Origin: Pseudomonadota bacterium
GTDB lineage: Bacteria; Pseudomonadota; Gammaproteobacteria; SZUA-229
NCBI GenBank assembly: GCA_015222965.1
Contig: JADFWF010000141.1
Location: 1 to 6,057 of the forward strand
Direction of reading: 5' to 3'
Length of the DNA stretch: 6,057 nt
Shown: positions 1-6,057 of the stretch, piece after piece
Layout of the letters: the number at the start of each line of letters is the position of its first letter
Numbering within the stretch: the first letter of the stretch is position 1
Translations under genes and position numbers: made by a program
Notes under the pieces: generated by a model
What the model was told of the DNA's origin: nothing
Database searches by the model: none
What the model saw: the letters and a program-made list of their open reading frames with translations, nothing else

Positions 1-5
1 AAAAT

Positions 6-81
6 TTCATTATTCATTATTCATTATTCATTATTCATTATTCATTATTCATTATTCATTATTCATTATTCATTATTCATT
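6..81. repeat. Perfect heptanucleotide tandem repeat, about 10.9 copies
   Basis: Ten full, mismatch-free copies of CATTATT run from 8 to 77, and the period-7 identity extends from 6 to 81. On the strand transcribed through era the unit reads AATAATG. The tract begins five bases after the era stop codon and reaches almost to the window edge, where it ends in AAATTTT on that strand. Seven is not a multiple of three, so the minus strand meets stop codons (TAA, TGA) in all frames, and the tract cannot be part of a long minus-strand protein. It contains no dyad that could act as a terminator hairpin. Perfect copies suggest recent slippage expansion. Similar heptamer intergenic repeats are known from cyanobacteria and Beggiatoaceae, but with other units. 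Any function is unknown. Confidence 0.97.
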
Positions 82-85
82 GTCT

Positions 86-982
86 TTACTCACTGTAGCC
101 TAAACCGCGCAGCGCCCTTTCATCATTCGACCAGCCTTCGCGGACTTTTACCCACAGGTTTATGTACACTTTTGAATCAACCATTTTACTGATGTCCTGA
201 CGGGCGGCAGTACCGATACTTTTTAGCCTTGCACCTTTTTTACCGATAATTATGGCTTTTTGACCGGTGCTTTCAACGTAGATAGTCGCGTGAATACGTA
301 CGATATCAGGGTCTTCGATATATTTGTCGATATCGACCGTGCTGGTGTAAGGCAACTCCTGTCCAAGCTCACGGATCAATTTTTCCCGTATGATCTCTGA
401 AGCAAGAAAACGCATACTTCTATCGGTAACCTGGTCTTCCGCATAGAAGTGATTATTTTCAGGCAGTAATGCTAAAACCTTCTTTTCCAGCGCATCGACA
501 TTCATTCCGTTCATCGCAGAAACCGGAACGATTTCTGTGAAATCATAATGTGCAGATAATTCGCTTATCAATGGCAATAATTCTTTCTTACTGGGCAGTT
601 TATCCATCTTGTTAAGCACCAGCAGAACAGGGCATTCTACTGAAGCCAGTTTTTCAACGATTGCCTGGTCTTCTTCCGTCCACTGTTTAACCTGCACCAC
701 AAAAAGAATGACATCAACATCGTTTAATACCGAAGTGGCAGCACGGTTCATGTATTTGTTTATCGCCGTGCCTCGCCGCTGATGAATACCCGGCGTGTCC
801 ACATAGACCGCCTGAATGTTTTCAGTTGTTTTGACACCGAGGATCTGGTGTCGCGTCGTTTGGGGTTTGCGTGAAGTGATACTCAGCTTCATGCCAAGAA
901 TATTATTCAGTAAAGTTGATTTACCGACATTTGGTCTGCCGATAATGGCAACATACCCGCTATGCTGTTTTGGACTTGTCAC
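86..982 (-). CDS. era: GTPase Era, 16S rRNA-binding ribosome assembly factor
   Basis: Era is an essential GTPase that binds the 3' end of 16S rRNA and assists 30S subunit maturation at the cytoplasmic side of the membrane. The 298-residue product has the usual family length. Its N-terminal GTPase domain shows the P-loop GRPNVGKS (residues 15-22), the switch I region with TTR (42-44), DTPG (62-65), NKMD (124-127) and the G5-like SAM (155-157). A C-terminal KH domain follows, with the RNA-binding loop GKKG at 247-250 and the conserved WVKVREGW stretch near the end. The start is GTG at 982, which overlaps the rnc stop as GTGA. An AGGA (993-996) lies 10 bases upstream, so translation is probably coupled to rnc. 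The stop is TAA at 86-88, followed directly by the heptamer tract. In many gammaproteobacteria recO comes next, but it would lie outside this window. Confidence 0.98.
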   Translation of the reverse strand: MTSPKQHSGYVAIIGRPNVGKSTLLNNILGMKLSITSRKPQTTRHQILGVKTTENIQAVYVDTPGIHQRRGTAINKYMNRAATSVLNDVDVILFVVQVKQWTEEDQAIVEKLASVECPVLLVLNKMDKLPSKKELLPLISELSAHYDFTEIVPVSAMNGMNVDALEKKVLALLPENNHFYAEDQVTDRSMRFLASEIIREKLIRELGQELPYTSTVDIDKYIEDPDIVRIHATIYVESTGQKAIIIGKKGARLKSIGTAARQDISKMVDSKVYINLWVKVREGWSNDERALRGLGYSE

Positions 983-1692
983 TTCGATTTGTTCCTAAAA
1001 TTCTCTTCGATCTGGATGATGGCTCTGCCAGCAGCTATCTGTTCAGCCTTACGACGACTTTTACCTTCACCTGTCACTTCGACCTTCATTTTTTCGATAC
1101 TGCATTTCACATGAAAGACCTGCGCATGTGCCTGACCTGTAATATTTGTTACCTGATAATCCGGCAATGGAAAATGACGTGACTGCAACAATTCCTGCAA
1201 CTGCGTTTTAGGGTCTTTTAAACTTTGCAGATCCATCGTCAGTGCTAATCTTTTTGCATATAAACGTACGATCAGTTTACGGCATGGTTCAAAGCCGCCA
1301 TCACAATAAACCGCACCAAAAATACTTTCTACGGCATCTGCAAGGATAGATGGCCGGCGAAAACCACCACTCTTAAGCTCACCGGAACCTAATCTGATCA
1401 CCTCACCTAATTCCAGATGACCTGCAATTTCAGCGAGTGAATCTTTATTAACAAGATTTGCCCGTAATCGGCTCAAGTCTCCTTCGGCTACGTCAGGGTA
1501 TGATTTGAACAATTCATGAGCAATGACAAAGTTTAATATGCCATCGCCTAAAAACTCGAGCCGTTCGTTATTTCTGGAAGAATAACTCCGATGTGTTAAA
1601 GCCTCATCTAACAATGTTGTATCGCTGAAAGTATATTCAAGCTTTTTTGATAAAACATCGATGGCTTTCGATTGCGCCATGGTACTACTCAA
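979..1692 (-). CDS. rnc: Ribonuclease III
   Basis: RNase III cleaves double-stranded RNA during processing of the rRNA precursor and of some mRNAs. The N-terminal nuclease domain carries the signature NERLEFLGD (residues 42-50). By alignment with the E. coli enzyme the metal-binding acidic residues are E43, E46, D50, D119 and E122, all present. A dsRNA-binding domain occupies about 160-230, starting at DPKTQLQE and including the basic GKSRRKAEQ segment. I chose the TTG start at 1692 because a GGAG sits 8 bases upstream. The alternative ATG at 1680 gives 233 residues, closer to the 226 of E. coli, but has only a weak GAG before it. The gene follows DUF4845 by 20 bases and overlaps era by four. 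In E. coli RNase III cleaves its own leader; no comparable hairpin leader is visible in the short gap here. Confidence 0.97.
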   Translation of the reverse strand: MSSTMAQSKAIDVLSKKLEYTFSDTTLLDEALTHRSYSSRNNERLEFLGDGILNFVIAHELFKSYPDVAEGDLSRLRANLVNKDSLAEIAGHLELGEVIRLGSGELKSGGFRRPSILADAVESIFGAVYCDGGFEPCRKLIVRLYAKRLALTMDLQSLKDPKTQLQELLQSRHFPLPDYQVTNITGQAHAQVFHVKCSIEKMKVEVTGEGKSRRKAEQIAAGRAIIQIEENFRNKSK

Positions 1693-1700
1693 AAGTCAGG

Positions 1701-1704
1701 CTCC
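1701..1704 (-). promoter_or_regulatory. Ribosome binding site of rnc
   Basis: GGAG on the minus strand lies 8 bases before the TTG codon at 1692-1690 and 20 bases before the ATG at 1680-1678. Normal Shine-Dalgarno spacing therefore supports the TTG start. The call rests on spacing alone. Confidence 0.55.
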
Positions 1705-1712
1705 AGTAAAAC

Positions 1713-2102
1713 CTACTTGGTTTTTATTCTGGCTTCATGTTTGAAAGTAACGATGTAATCAAGTGTGCCAACCAACGTGCCTCGTGGCTCATATTCGATT
1801 GTCACGATATTCTCTCCTCGACCTTTTTTTATTTTTATATATTCTGGTTTTATCGAATAGATGCTGTTCATAGTCAAACGTTTGTGAACGAGGCCTCTAA
1901 GGCTTTTAGCGCTGGTACGTTTAGCGGCATCATCACTCTCCAGGCCCTTCATGACTGTATCAACGGTTGAGTCAGTCATATAAACAGGTAAAACATTCAT
2001 CAGCATCACAGCCACAAATACGAAAAAGATGAGCAGCACCATCAAACTGATCATGGTCATGCCGCGTTGATTCGATCGTGTGTTCGTCATAGATTTTTTC
2101 AT
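1713..2102 (-). CDS. DUF4845 family membrane protein with pilin-like N-terminus
   Basis: This 129-residue protein has a short basic N-terminus, the motif QRGMTMISLM (12-21), one hydrophobic segment (about 17-38), and a mostly polar C-terminal domain of about 90 residues. Gene position between lepB and rnc, size and layout match the DUF4845 family, which occupies this place in Pseudomonas and relatives. Its function is unknown. The RG-MTMISL junction resembles the prepilin peptidase site of type IV pilins and pseudopilins (cleavage after G14), but the position equivalent to the key Glu+5 is a serine (S19). Processing as a pilin is therefore uncertain. It is probably anchored in the inner membrane with the C-terminal domain in the periplasm. 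The ATG at 2102 has a good AGAGG site. An in-frame ATG four codons in is less well placed. The stop is TAG at 1713. Confidence 0.88.
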   Translation of the reverse strand: MKKSMTNTRSNQRGMTMISLMVLLIFFVFVAVMLMNVLPVYMTDSTVDTVMKGLESDDAAKRTSAKSLRGLVHKRLTMNSIYSIKPEYIKIKKGRGENIVTIEYEPRGTLVGTLDYIVTFKHEARIKTK

Positions 2103-2111
2103 TATGTGATA

Positions 2112-2116
2112 CCTCT
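2112..2116 (-). promoter_or_regulatory. Ribosome binding site of the DUF4845 gene
   Basis: AGAGG on the minus strand lies 9 bases before the ATG at 2102, in the 26-base gap after lepB. It is the clearest Shine-Dalgarno sequence in the window and fixes the DUF4845 start. Confidence 0.7.
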
Positions 2117-2128
2117 TATATTGAGAGT

Positions 2129-2929
2129 TTACTTGATCATATTACCGATGCGACCCAGATGCCATTCATCACTATAATGCATCCAGATCATAAACGCTTT
2201 GCCTACCAGGTTACTTTCCGGTACCGGCCCCCATACACGACTGTCATTACTGTTATCGCGATTATCTCCCATACAGAAATACATGCCTTCTGGAACGATG
2301 TATTCGCCCTGCAGACTATTAGGTCTGGCGGGCAGTAATAACATCGCATGCTCAACACCGTGCAGTTTTTCGTTGTATTCGTTTGCAAATGTTTGCCCGG
2401 GACCTTTATATTGGCCGACAAAATCCCGTTGCACTGGTTTCCCGTTGACATAAAGCACCTTATTGTAATACGCAATGATATCGCCCGGCAAACCGATGAC
2501 GCGCTTTATATAATCCAGATTCGGATCACGCGGGTAACGGAACACGACGACATCACCTCGTTCTGGTTCGTTTAAATCCACGATTTTTTTATTTATCACC
2601 GGCAGCCTTATCCCATAAGCGAATTTATTTACCAGGATAAAATCGCCTATGTACAGGGAGGGCAACATCGAACCAGAAGGGATGCGAAACGGTTCGACGA
2701 TAAATCCGCGCAACAAAAAGACGATGAGCAGGACAGGAAAAAATGATTTGGAATACTCGACGATTACGGGTTCTTTGCCCTTTCGGCTTATCTCGACACC
2801 CTGATGTATCTGCGTTGAATTGTGTACCACTTCATTACGCTTAGGTGCCAGGAACCATTTGTCGAGCAACCAGATAAAACCGGTAAAAACGACTGCAATA
2901 AATAAATAAAAAGAAAAGTCTAATATCAT
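2129..2929 (-). CDS. lepB: Signal peptidase I
   Basis: LepB removes signal peptides from proteins exported through Sec and Tat, acting at the periplasmic face of the inner membrane. The 266-residue product has two hydrophobic segments (about 5-27 and 62-78). These are followed by the family motif PSGSMLP, with the catalytic serine at S87 (E. coli S90), and by the general-base lysine K142 in YIKR (E. coli K145). RGDVVVF (124-130) and the late GDNRDNSNDSRVWG box are also intact, so the enzyme should be active. Length is somewhat below the 324 of E. coli because the cytoplasmic loop and the insertions in the periplasmic domain are shorter, as is common elsewhere in the class. The ATG at 2929 is preceded by only a weak purine stretch. 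The gene lies 65 bases after lepA, the usual pairing. Confidence 0.98.
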   Translation of the reverse strand: MILDFSFYLFIAVVFTGFIWLLDKWFLAPKRNEVVHNSTQIHQGVEISRKGKEPVIVEYSKSFFPVLLIVFLLRGFIVEPFRIPSGSMLPSLYIGDFILVNKFAYGIRLPVINKKIVDLNEPERGDVVVFRYPRDPNLDYIKRVIGLPGDIIAYYNKVLYVNGKPVQRDFVGQYKGPGQTFANEYNEKLHGVEHAMLLLPARPNSLQGEYIVPEGMYFCMGDNRDNSNDSRVWGPVPESNLVGKAFMIWMHYSDEWHLGRIGNMIK

Positions 2930-2994
2930 TACTCGTACACTTTAAAGATGTTTGCTAAAAATCCTGACCTGCTAAGAAGTCTAGGCTGTTATTA

Positions 2995-4785
2995 TTAATT
3001 ATCAACTTTCAACACTGCTAAAAATGCTTCCTGCGGTATCTCGACCTTGCCAAACTGCTTCATGCGTTTTTTACCCTTTTTCTGTTTTTCCAGCAACTTA
3101 CGTTTACGCGATACGTCACCGCCATAACACTTGGCGGTCACATTTTTACGTAAGGCTTTAACCGTGCTGCGGGCAATAATATTACGCCCTATGGCTGCCT
3201 GGATAGCGATATCAAACATCTGACGAGGGATCAGTTCACGCATTTTATCGACCACTTCACGCCCACGCCTCATGCTTGCATCACGATGCGCAATAATCGA
3301 CAGTGCATCAACACGTTCATTATTGATGAGGATGTCCACCTTCACCAGGTCTGCATCCTGAAAACGGTCAAACTCATAATCAAAAGAGGCATAACCGCGA
3401 CTGACGGACTTTAAACGGTCAAAGAAATCTAGCACCACTTCACTTAACGGCATCTCATAAACCAGTGAGACCTGTTTGCCCATGTATTGCATGTTCAATT
3501 GTACACCACGTTTTTCAATACACAGTGTTATCACATTGCCGACAAATTCCTGCGGTACCAGGATATTGGTTCGGATAATCGGTTCGCGCAGCTCTTCGAT
3601 AAAATTCACTTCCGGCAGGTCTGCCGGATTATGAATCTCAAAAACTTCACCTTTGGTATTGAGTATCTCATAGACCACCGTTGGCGCTGTGGTGATCAGA
3701 TTCAGATCATATTCACGTTCCAGACGCTCCTGGATGATCTCCATGTGCAGCATGCCAAGGAAACCAATGCGAAAACCCAGGCCTAAGGCTGAAGAGTTTT
3801 CTGGCTCATACTGCAGCGAGGCATCATTCAGCGTTAACTTGTCGAGCGAATCACGAAAATCATTGTAGTCATCTGAGCTGACCGGGAACATTCCCGCAAA
3901 AACACGTGGCTGCACTTCCTTAAATCCTTCCAGCGCCTGGCTTGCAGGATTATCTGTCATGGTGATGGTATCGCCCACTTTTGCCGAATCGATCTCCTTG
4001 AGGCTGGCGATGATGAAACCCACCTGACCGGCTGACAAACTCTCACGGTTCTCACGCTTGGGGGTGAAAACACCCACCTTATCAACCAGGTAACTTCTCT
4101 GCGTCGACATCACCATCATTTTTCTGCGCGGCGTTATCTCACCCTGTTTAACACGAACCAGGATAATGACACCGACGTAGGGATCAAACCATGAATCTAT
4201 AATCAGTGCTTCTAAAGGTGCATCCTGCGACCCTTCCGGCGGCGGAATCTCGGCAATGATCTGCTCCAGTAACTCGTGGACACCCTCACCGGTTTTTGCG
4301 CTTACACGTAATGCGTTGCTGGCATCGATACCGATGACTTCTTCGATCTCATCGCAGACACGTTCGGGATCTGCTGCCGGCAGATCGATCTTGTTTAATA
4401 CCGGAACGACATCAAGGCCCTGCTCTATCGCGGTATAACAGTTAGCAACACTCTGCGCTTCCACCCCCTGAGAGGCATCGACGATGAGTAGAGCACCCTC
4501 ACAGGCTGCCAGTGAACGGGAGACTTCGTAGGAAAAATCCACATGGCCCGGGGTGTCGATAAAATTCAGCTGATAGGTCTCACCATTATCTGCTTTATAA
4601 TTTAAGGTAACACTCTGTGCCTTGATGGTAATACCGCGCTCACGCTCGATATCCATCGAGTCCAGTACCTGCGCATCCATCTCACGCTCAGACAAACCAT
4701 CACAGGCCTGAATCAGGCGGTCAGCAAGCGTCGATTTACCGTGGTCGATATGCGCGATAATGGAAAAGTTTCGAATGTTTTTCAT
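2995..4785 (-). CDS. lepA: Elongation factor 4 (LepA), ribosome-associated GTPase
   Basis: LepA/EF4 is an EF-G-like translational GTPase that associates with ribosomes and the membrane. Reverse translocation and a role in 30S assembly or initiation have both been proposed for it. From the ATG at 4785 the product is 596 residues, near the 599 of E. coli. The opening [19 protein letters not shown] matches E. coli LepA. The G motifs are AHIDHGKST (11-19), DTPGH (77-81), NKID (131-134) and SAK (162-164). The segment [10 protein letters not shown] and the end of the protein ([20 protein letters not shown] and [20 protein letters not shown]) are the LepA-specific C-terminal domain that separates it from EF-G. 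A TTG one codon further upstream (4788) is in frame, but the ATG agrees with the family. No good Shine-Dalgarno site is visible in the 35-base gap after the glutaredoxin-like gene. Confidence 0.99.
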   Translation of the reverse strand: MKNIRNFSIIAHIDHGKSTLADRLIQACDGLSEREMDAQVLDSMDIERERGITIKAQSVTLNYKADNGETYQLNFIDTPGHVDFSYEVSRSLAACEGALLIVDASQGVEAQSVANCYTAIEQGLDVVPVLNKIDLPAADPERVCDEIEEVIGIDASNALRVSAKTGEGVHELLEQIIAEIPPPEGSQDAPLEALIIDSWFDPYVGVIILVRVKQGEITPRRKMMVMSTQRSYLVDKVGVFTPKRENRESLSAGQVGFIIASLKEIDSAKVGDTITMTDNPASQALEGFKEVQPRVFAGMFPVSSDDYNDFRDSLDKLTLNDASLQYEPENSSALGLGFRIGFLGMLHMEIIQERLEREYDLNLITTAPTVVYEILNTKGEVFEIHNPADLPEVNFIEELREPIIRTNILVPQEFVGNVITLCIEKRGVQLNMQYMGKQVSLVYEMPLSEVVLDFFDRLKSVSRGYASFDYEFDRFQDADLVKVDILINNERVDALSIIAHRDASMRRGREVVDKMRELIPRQMFDIAIQAAIGRNIIARSTVKALRKNVTAKCYGGDVSRKRKLLEKQKKGKKRMKQFGKVEIPQEAFLAVLKVDN

Positions 4786-4820
4786 CAAAATATTTAGAGA
4801 AAGACGAGTATCTTTAAGTT

Positions 4821-5060
4821 TTATTCAGCAATAGCTTTGAGCAAAATGTCTGTATCGAGAAAATAGTGGCATAAAATTTCATCGTTTAAGGTCAATACCG
4901 GTACCTTGTCACCATACGATTCTTGCAGCGCTGCTTCGTTATCGATATATAAACGATTTACCGTAATACTGTATTTCTCGATAAACGGCCTTAGCTCTTC
5001 TTCCATGGCTTCGCAGAGCGGACAATTACTGCGCGAATAAAGTATAAAATTCAATGGCAT
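4821..5060 (-). CDS. Small glutaredoxin-like thioredoxin-fold protein (CPLC)
   Basis: From the ATG at 5060 this is a 79-residue protein with the start of a thioredoxin fold: a beta strand (NFILYSR), then the redox motif CPLC (C13, C16), a helix ([14 protein letters not shown]), a second strand, and VPVL with the expected cis-proline P54. Size and motif fit the glutaredoxin-like DUF836 family. That family is often found next to lepA in gammaproteobacteria, and its substrate is not established. There is no signal peptide, so it is probably cytoplasmic. A third cysteine (C64) follows the cis-proline. A TTG start at 5069 would add three residues (MSG); I prefer the ATG because the fold begins directly after it, though neither has a well-spaced ribosome binding site. 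It is the first gene after the rseC terminator and so leads the lepA operon. Confidence 0.9.
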   Translation of the reverse strand: MPLNFILYSRSNCPLCEAMEEELRPFIEKYSITVNRLYIDNEAALQESYGDKVPVLTLNDEILCHYFLDTDILLKAIAE

Positions 5061-5084
5061 ACCTGACAATTTCTTTCACATATA

Positions 5085-5110
5085 ACTATAGATGATAACG
5101 ATACAGGCAA
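5085..5110 (-). promoter_or_regulatory. Possible weak promoter for the lepA operon
   Basis: On the minus strand TATAGT (5090-5085) resembles a -10 box, and TTGCCT (5110-5105) partly resembles a -35 box. The spacing is only 14 bases, shorter than the usual 16-18, and the -35 candidate overlaps the end of the terminator T-run. A promoter is expected here because a terminator lies just upstream, but this exact assignment is weak. Confidence 0.22.
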
Positions 5111-5131
5111 AAAAAAACCGGCAAAACCGGC
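5109..5131 (-). terminator. Rho-independent terminator after rseC
   Basis: On the minus strand GCCGG, loop TTTTG, CCGGT forms a 5-bp stem (four G-C pairs plus an outer G-T wobble), followed directly by a run of nine T (5117-5109, the first T being the wobble partner). It begins about 40 bases after the rseC stop, as expected for the end of an rse operon. The stem is short, so termination may be partial, with some read-through into the lepA operon. Confidence 0.75.
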
Positions 5132-5170
5132 ATCTCACGCGAACCTTCTTTCTGCTAACAACAATCCAGG

Positions 5171-5632
5171 TCAGAGTTTACCATGTTCGATGATTTTTCT
5201 CAGTACTACCGGCGTAAAGCTTTGCGCACTGGACTGGCGTTGAAAATACCACTTAGACATGAGCGAGCCGAAGACCAGACCCATGATGCCTGAGGCAGCG
5301 ATTGCCAGGTCACGATAATCCATAACAGCCACAAAAAAATAATCGGCTGCCAGGGCAAAAAGCAGCATACCAAGAATCGGGATAACGTACATCACCAAAG
5401 ACCCCTTGAGCAGCGCATCTTCTGAAATACCAACGACCACGGTATCACCAACTTCTGCATCGATATTATTCTCCGCCTGAAAACGGGTAAATTTGCGGCC
5501 TACCACTTTGGCTAACACAGATGTGCCGCAACCCTTGCTCGCTGAACAGCTGCCACATGCTGATTGCGTCTGCGCCTGCAATATCAGTTGAGCGCCTCTT
5601 ATTTCAACGACCTGCGCCTGTTCTTCAATCAC
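5171..5632 (-). CDS. rseC: RseC/MucC family inner-membrane sigma-E regulator
   Basis: RseC (MucC in Pseudomonas) is an inner-membrane protein encoded with the sigma-E anti-sigma system. It is reported as a mild positive modulator of sigma-E, and related proteins act in Rnf/SoxR reduction. The 153-residue product starts with a hydrophilic domain containing the family cysteine cluster C26-x2-C29-x5-C35 (ACGSCSASKGCG). Two hydrophobic segments follow (about 76-100 and 109-128), and the tail is short. This is the layout of E. coli RseC. The start is GTG at 5632, overlapping the rseB stop as GTGA, so translation is probably coupled; only a weak GG-containing site precedes it. The stop lies about 40 bases before a Rho-independent terminator, making this the last gene of its operon. 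Confidence 0.95.
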   Translation of the reverse strand: MIEEQAQVVEIRGAQLILQAQTQSACGSCSASKGCGTSVLAKVVGRKFTRFQAENNIDAEVGDTVVVGISEDALLKGSLVMYVIPILGMLLFALAADYFFVAVMDYRDLAIAASGIMGLVFGSLMSKWYFQRQSSAQSFTPVVLRKIIEHGKL

Positions 5633-6057
5633 TTTATTTTTACCGTCGACTGCGCCATAGCCTGAACTGTTTTCACCGGCACCTCACCCACCACGGTAAT
5701 AAAATAGTCATCAACAGGACTGCCAAAAGCATTCACAGCGCCCATCGTTGAAGCTCCCTGAAGATGTTGGCCCGCGCCCTGATTTTTTTCGATAAAAACT
5801 GAAACTGATGCCAGCCCATCAGAATAGACGAGGTGCAGCAAGTCTGGCTGTTTGCTGATTTTATCTGCGCTATCTTGAACCGCCGACTGGGCCGATGATG
5901 ATCGAGAATGCCGCATAGTGCTCTGCGTTAACATGAATCCTTTCGGTAACGTGTTTATCACCCATTGCAGAGGCGCGCTCTGCTTTACGTCTGTTTCCGC
6001 TTCACCCAGCTGTTGCTGCCGGTAATGCTGAAACTGCTCTAGATCAAAAGACTGCAC
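5629..6057 (-). CDS. rseB: Sigma-E regulator RseB (MucB), C-terminal part only
   Basis: RseB is a periplasmic protein that binds the anti-sigma factor RseA (MucA) and blocks its cleavage until outer-membrane stress signals, including LPS, are sensed. Only the last 142 residues are in the window, and the 5' part lies beyond 6057. The GTG at the edge is almost certainly an internal valine. Visible are part of the smaller C-terminal domain, with YSDGLASVSVFIE (78-90), GAVNAFG (106-112) and the closing VVGEVP (122-127), all recognisable from RseB/MucB. Residues about 48-72 form a Ser/Gln-rich stretch that looks like a flexible loop. The reading frame is open to the window edge, with no sign of damage. 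The stop overlaps rseC by four bases. rpoE and rseA would be expected further upstream. Confidence 0.95.
   Translation of the reverse strand: MQSFDLEQFQHYRQQQLGEAETDVKQSAPLQWVINTLPKGFMLTQSTMRHSRSSSAQSAVQDSADKISKQPDLLHLVYSDGLASVSVFIEKNQGAGQHLQGASTMGAVNAFGSPVDDYFITVVGEVPVKTVQAMAQSTVKIK

Noticed and set aside
6..81. Plus-strand reading of the heptamer tract as a repeat protein
   Set aside because: All three plus-strand frames are open through the tract (a seven-residue repeat, HYSLFII), but the tract has no start codon and the frames soon run into the era antisense region, so coding is not supported.
6..81. The heptamer tract as a CRISPR array or terminator
   Set aside because: There are no spacers, the unit is only seven bases, and it forms no stable hairpin or T-run.
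970..1182. 70-codon plus-strand ORF across the era/rnc junction
   Set aside because: It lies antisense to the conserved dsRNA-binding domain of RNase III and has no protein-family features.
2203..2475. 90-codon minus-strand ORF overlapping lepB in another frame
   Set aside because: lepB is intact in its own frame with all catalytic motifs, so this is a shadow frame and not evidence of a frameshift.
2930..2994. Possible hairpin around CTAAGAAGTCTAG in the lepA-lepB gap
   Set aside because: The dyad is imperfect, with a bulge and a loop of only two bases, and no T-run follows, so neither a terminator nor a regulatory stem is supported.
3487..3786. 99-codon plus-strand ORF inside lepA
   Set aside because: It is antisense to a highly conserved part of LepA, its translation has no recognisable domain, and no separate gene is expected there.

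Overview
The window is a conserved chromosomal housekeeping block from a gammaproteobacterium. All genes lie on the minus strand, so transcription runs from position 6057 towards position 1. In that direction the order is rseB (3' part only), rseC, a terminator, a small glutaredoxin-like gene, lepA, lepB, a DUF4845 gene, rnc, era, and then a heptanucleotide tandem repeat at the window edge. The lepA-lepB-DUF4845-rnc-era order and the rseB/rseC (mucB/mucC) pair are typical of Gammaproteobacteria, including the Pseudomonas-like arrangement. Base composition looks moderate (mid-40s % GC by eye). I cannot name a genus from the sequence.

Right part (5629-6057 and 5171-5632): the C-terminal part of the periplasmic sigma-E regulator RseB, followed by the inner-membrane Cys-motif protein RseC. 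The two overlap by four bases (GTGA). A Rho-independent terminator (5109-5131) lies just downstream of rseC and separates this envelope-stress unit from the next operon.

Central and left part (86-5060): an apparent operon of six genes. It encodes a 79-residue CPLC thioredoxin-fold protein, the ribosome-bound GTPase LepA (EF4), signal peptidase I (LepB), a small single-pass membrane protein with a pilin-like N-terminus (DUF4845), RNase III (Rnc) and the 16S rRNA-maturation GTPase Era. Gaps are short (20-65 bases) and rnc/era overlap by GTGA, so co-transcription and translational coupling are likely. The operon joins ribosome quality and biogenesis (lepA, rnc, era) with protein export (lepB).

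Left edge (1-85): right after the era stop codon is a perfect tract of about 10.9 copies of a 7-base unit (AATAATG on the coding strand). This is the only non-routine structure in the window. Read on the transcribed strand, it forms overlapping four-codon mini-ORFs joined by UAAUG stop/start junctions. No undescribed multi-gene system is evident; the rest is well-conserved core genome. No RNA genes, CRISPR arrays or mobile elements were seen, and no gene-free stretch exceeds about 105 bases.
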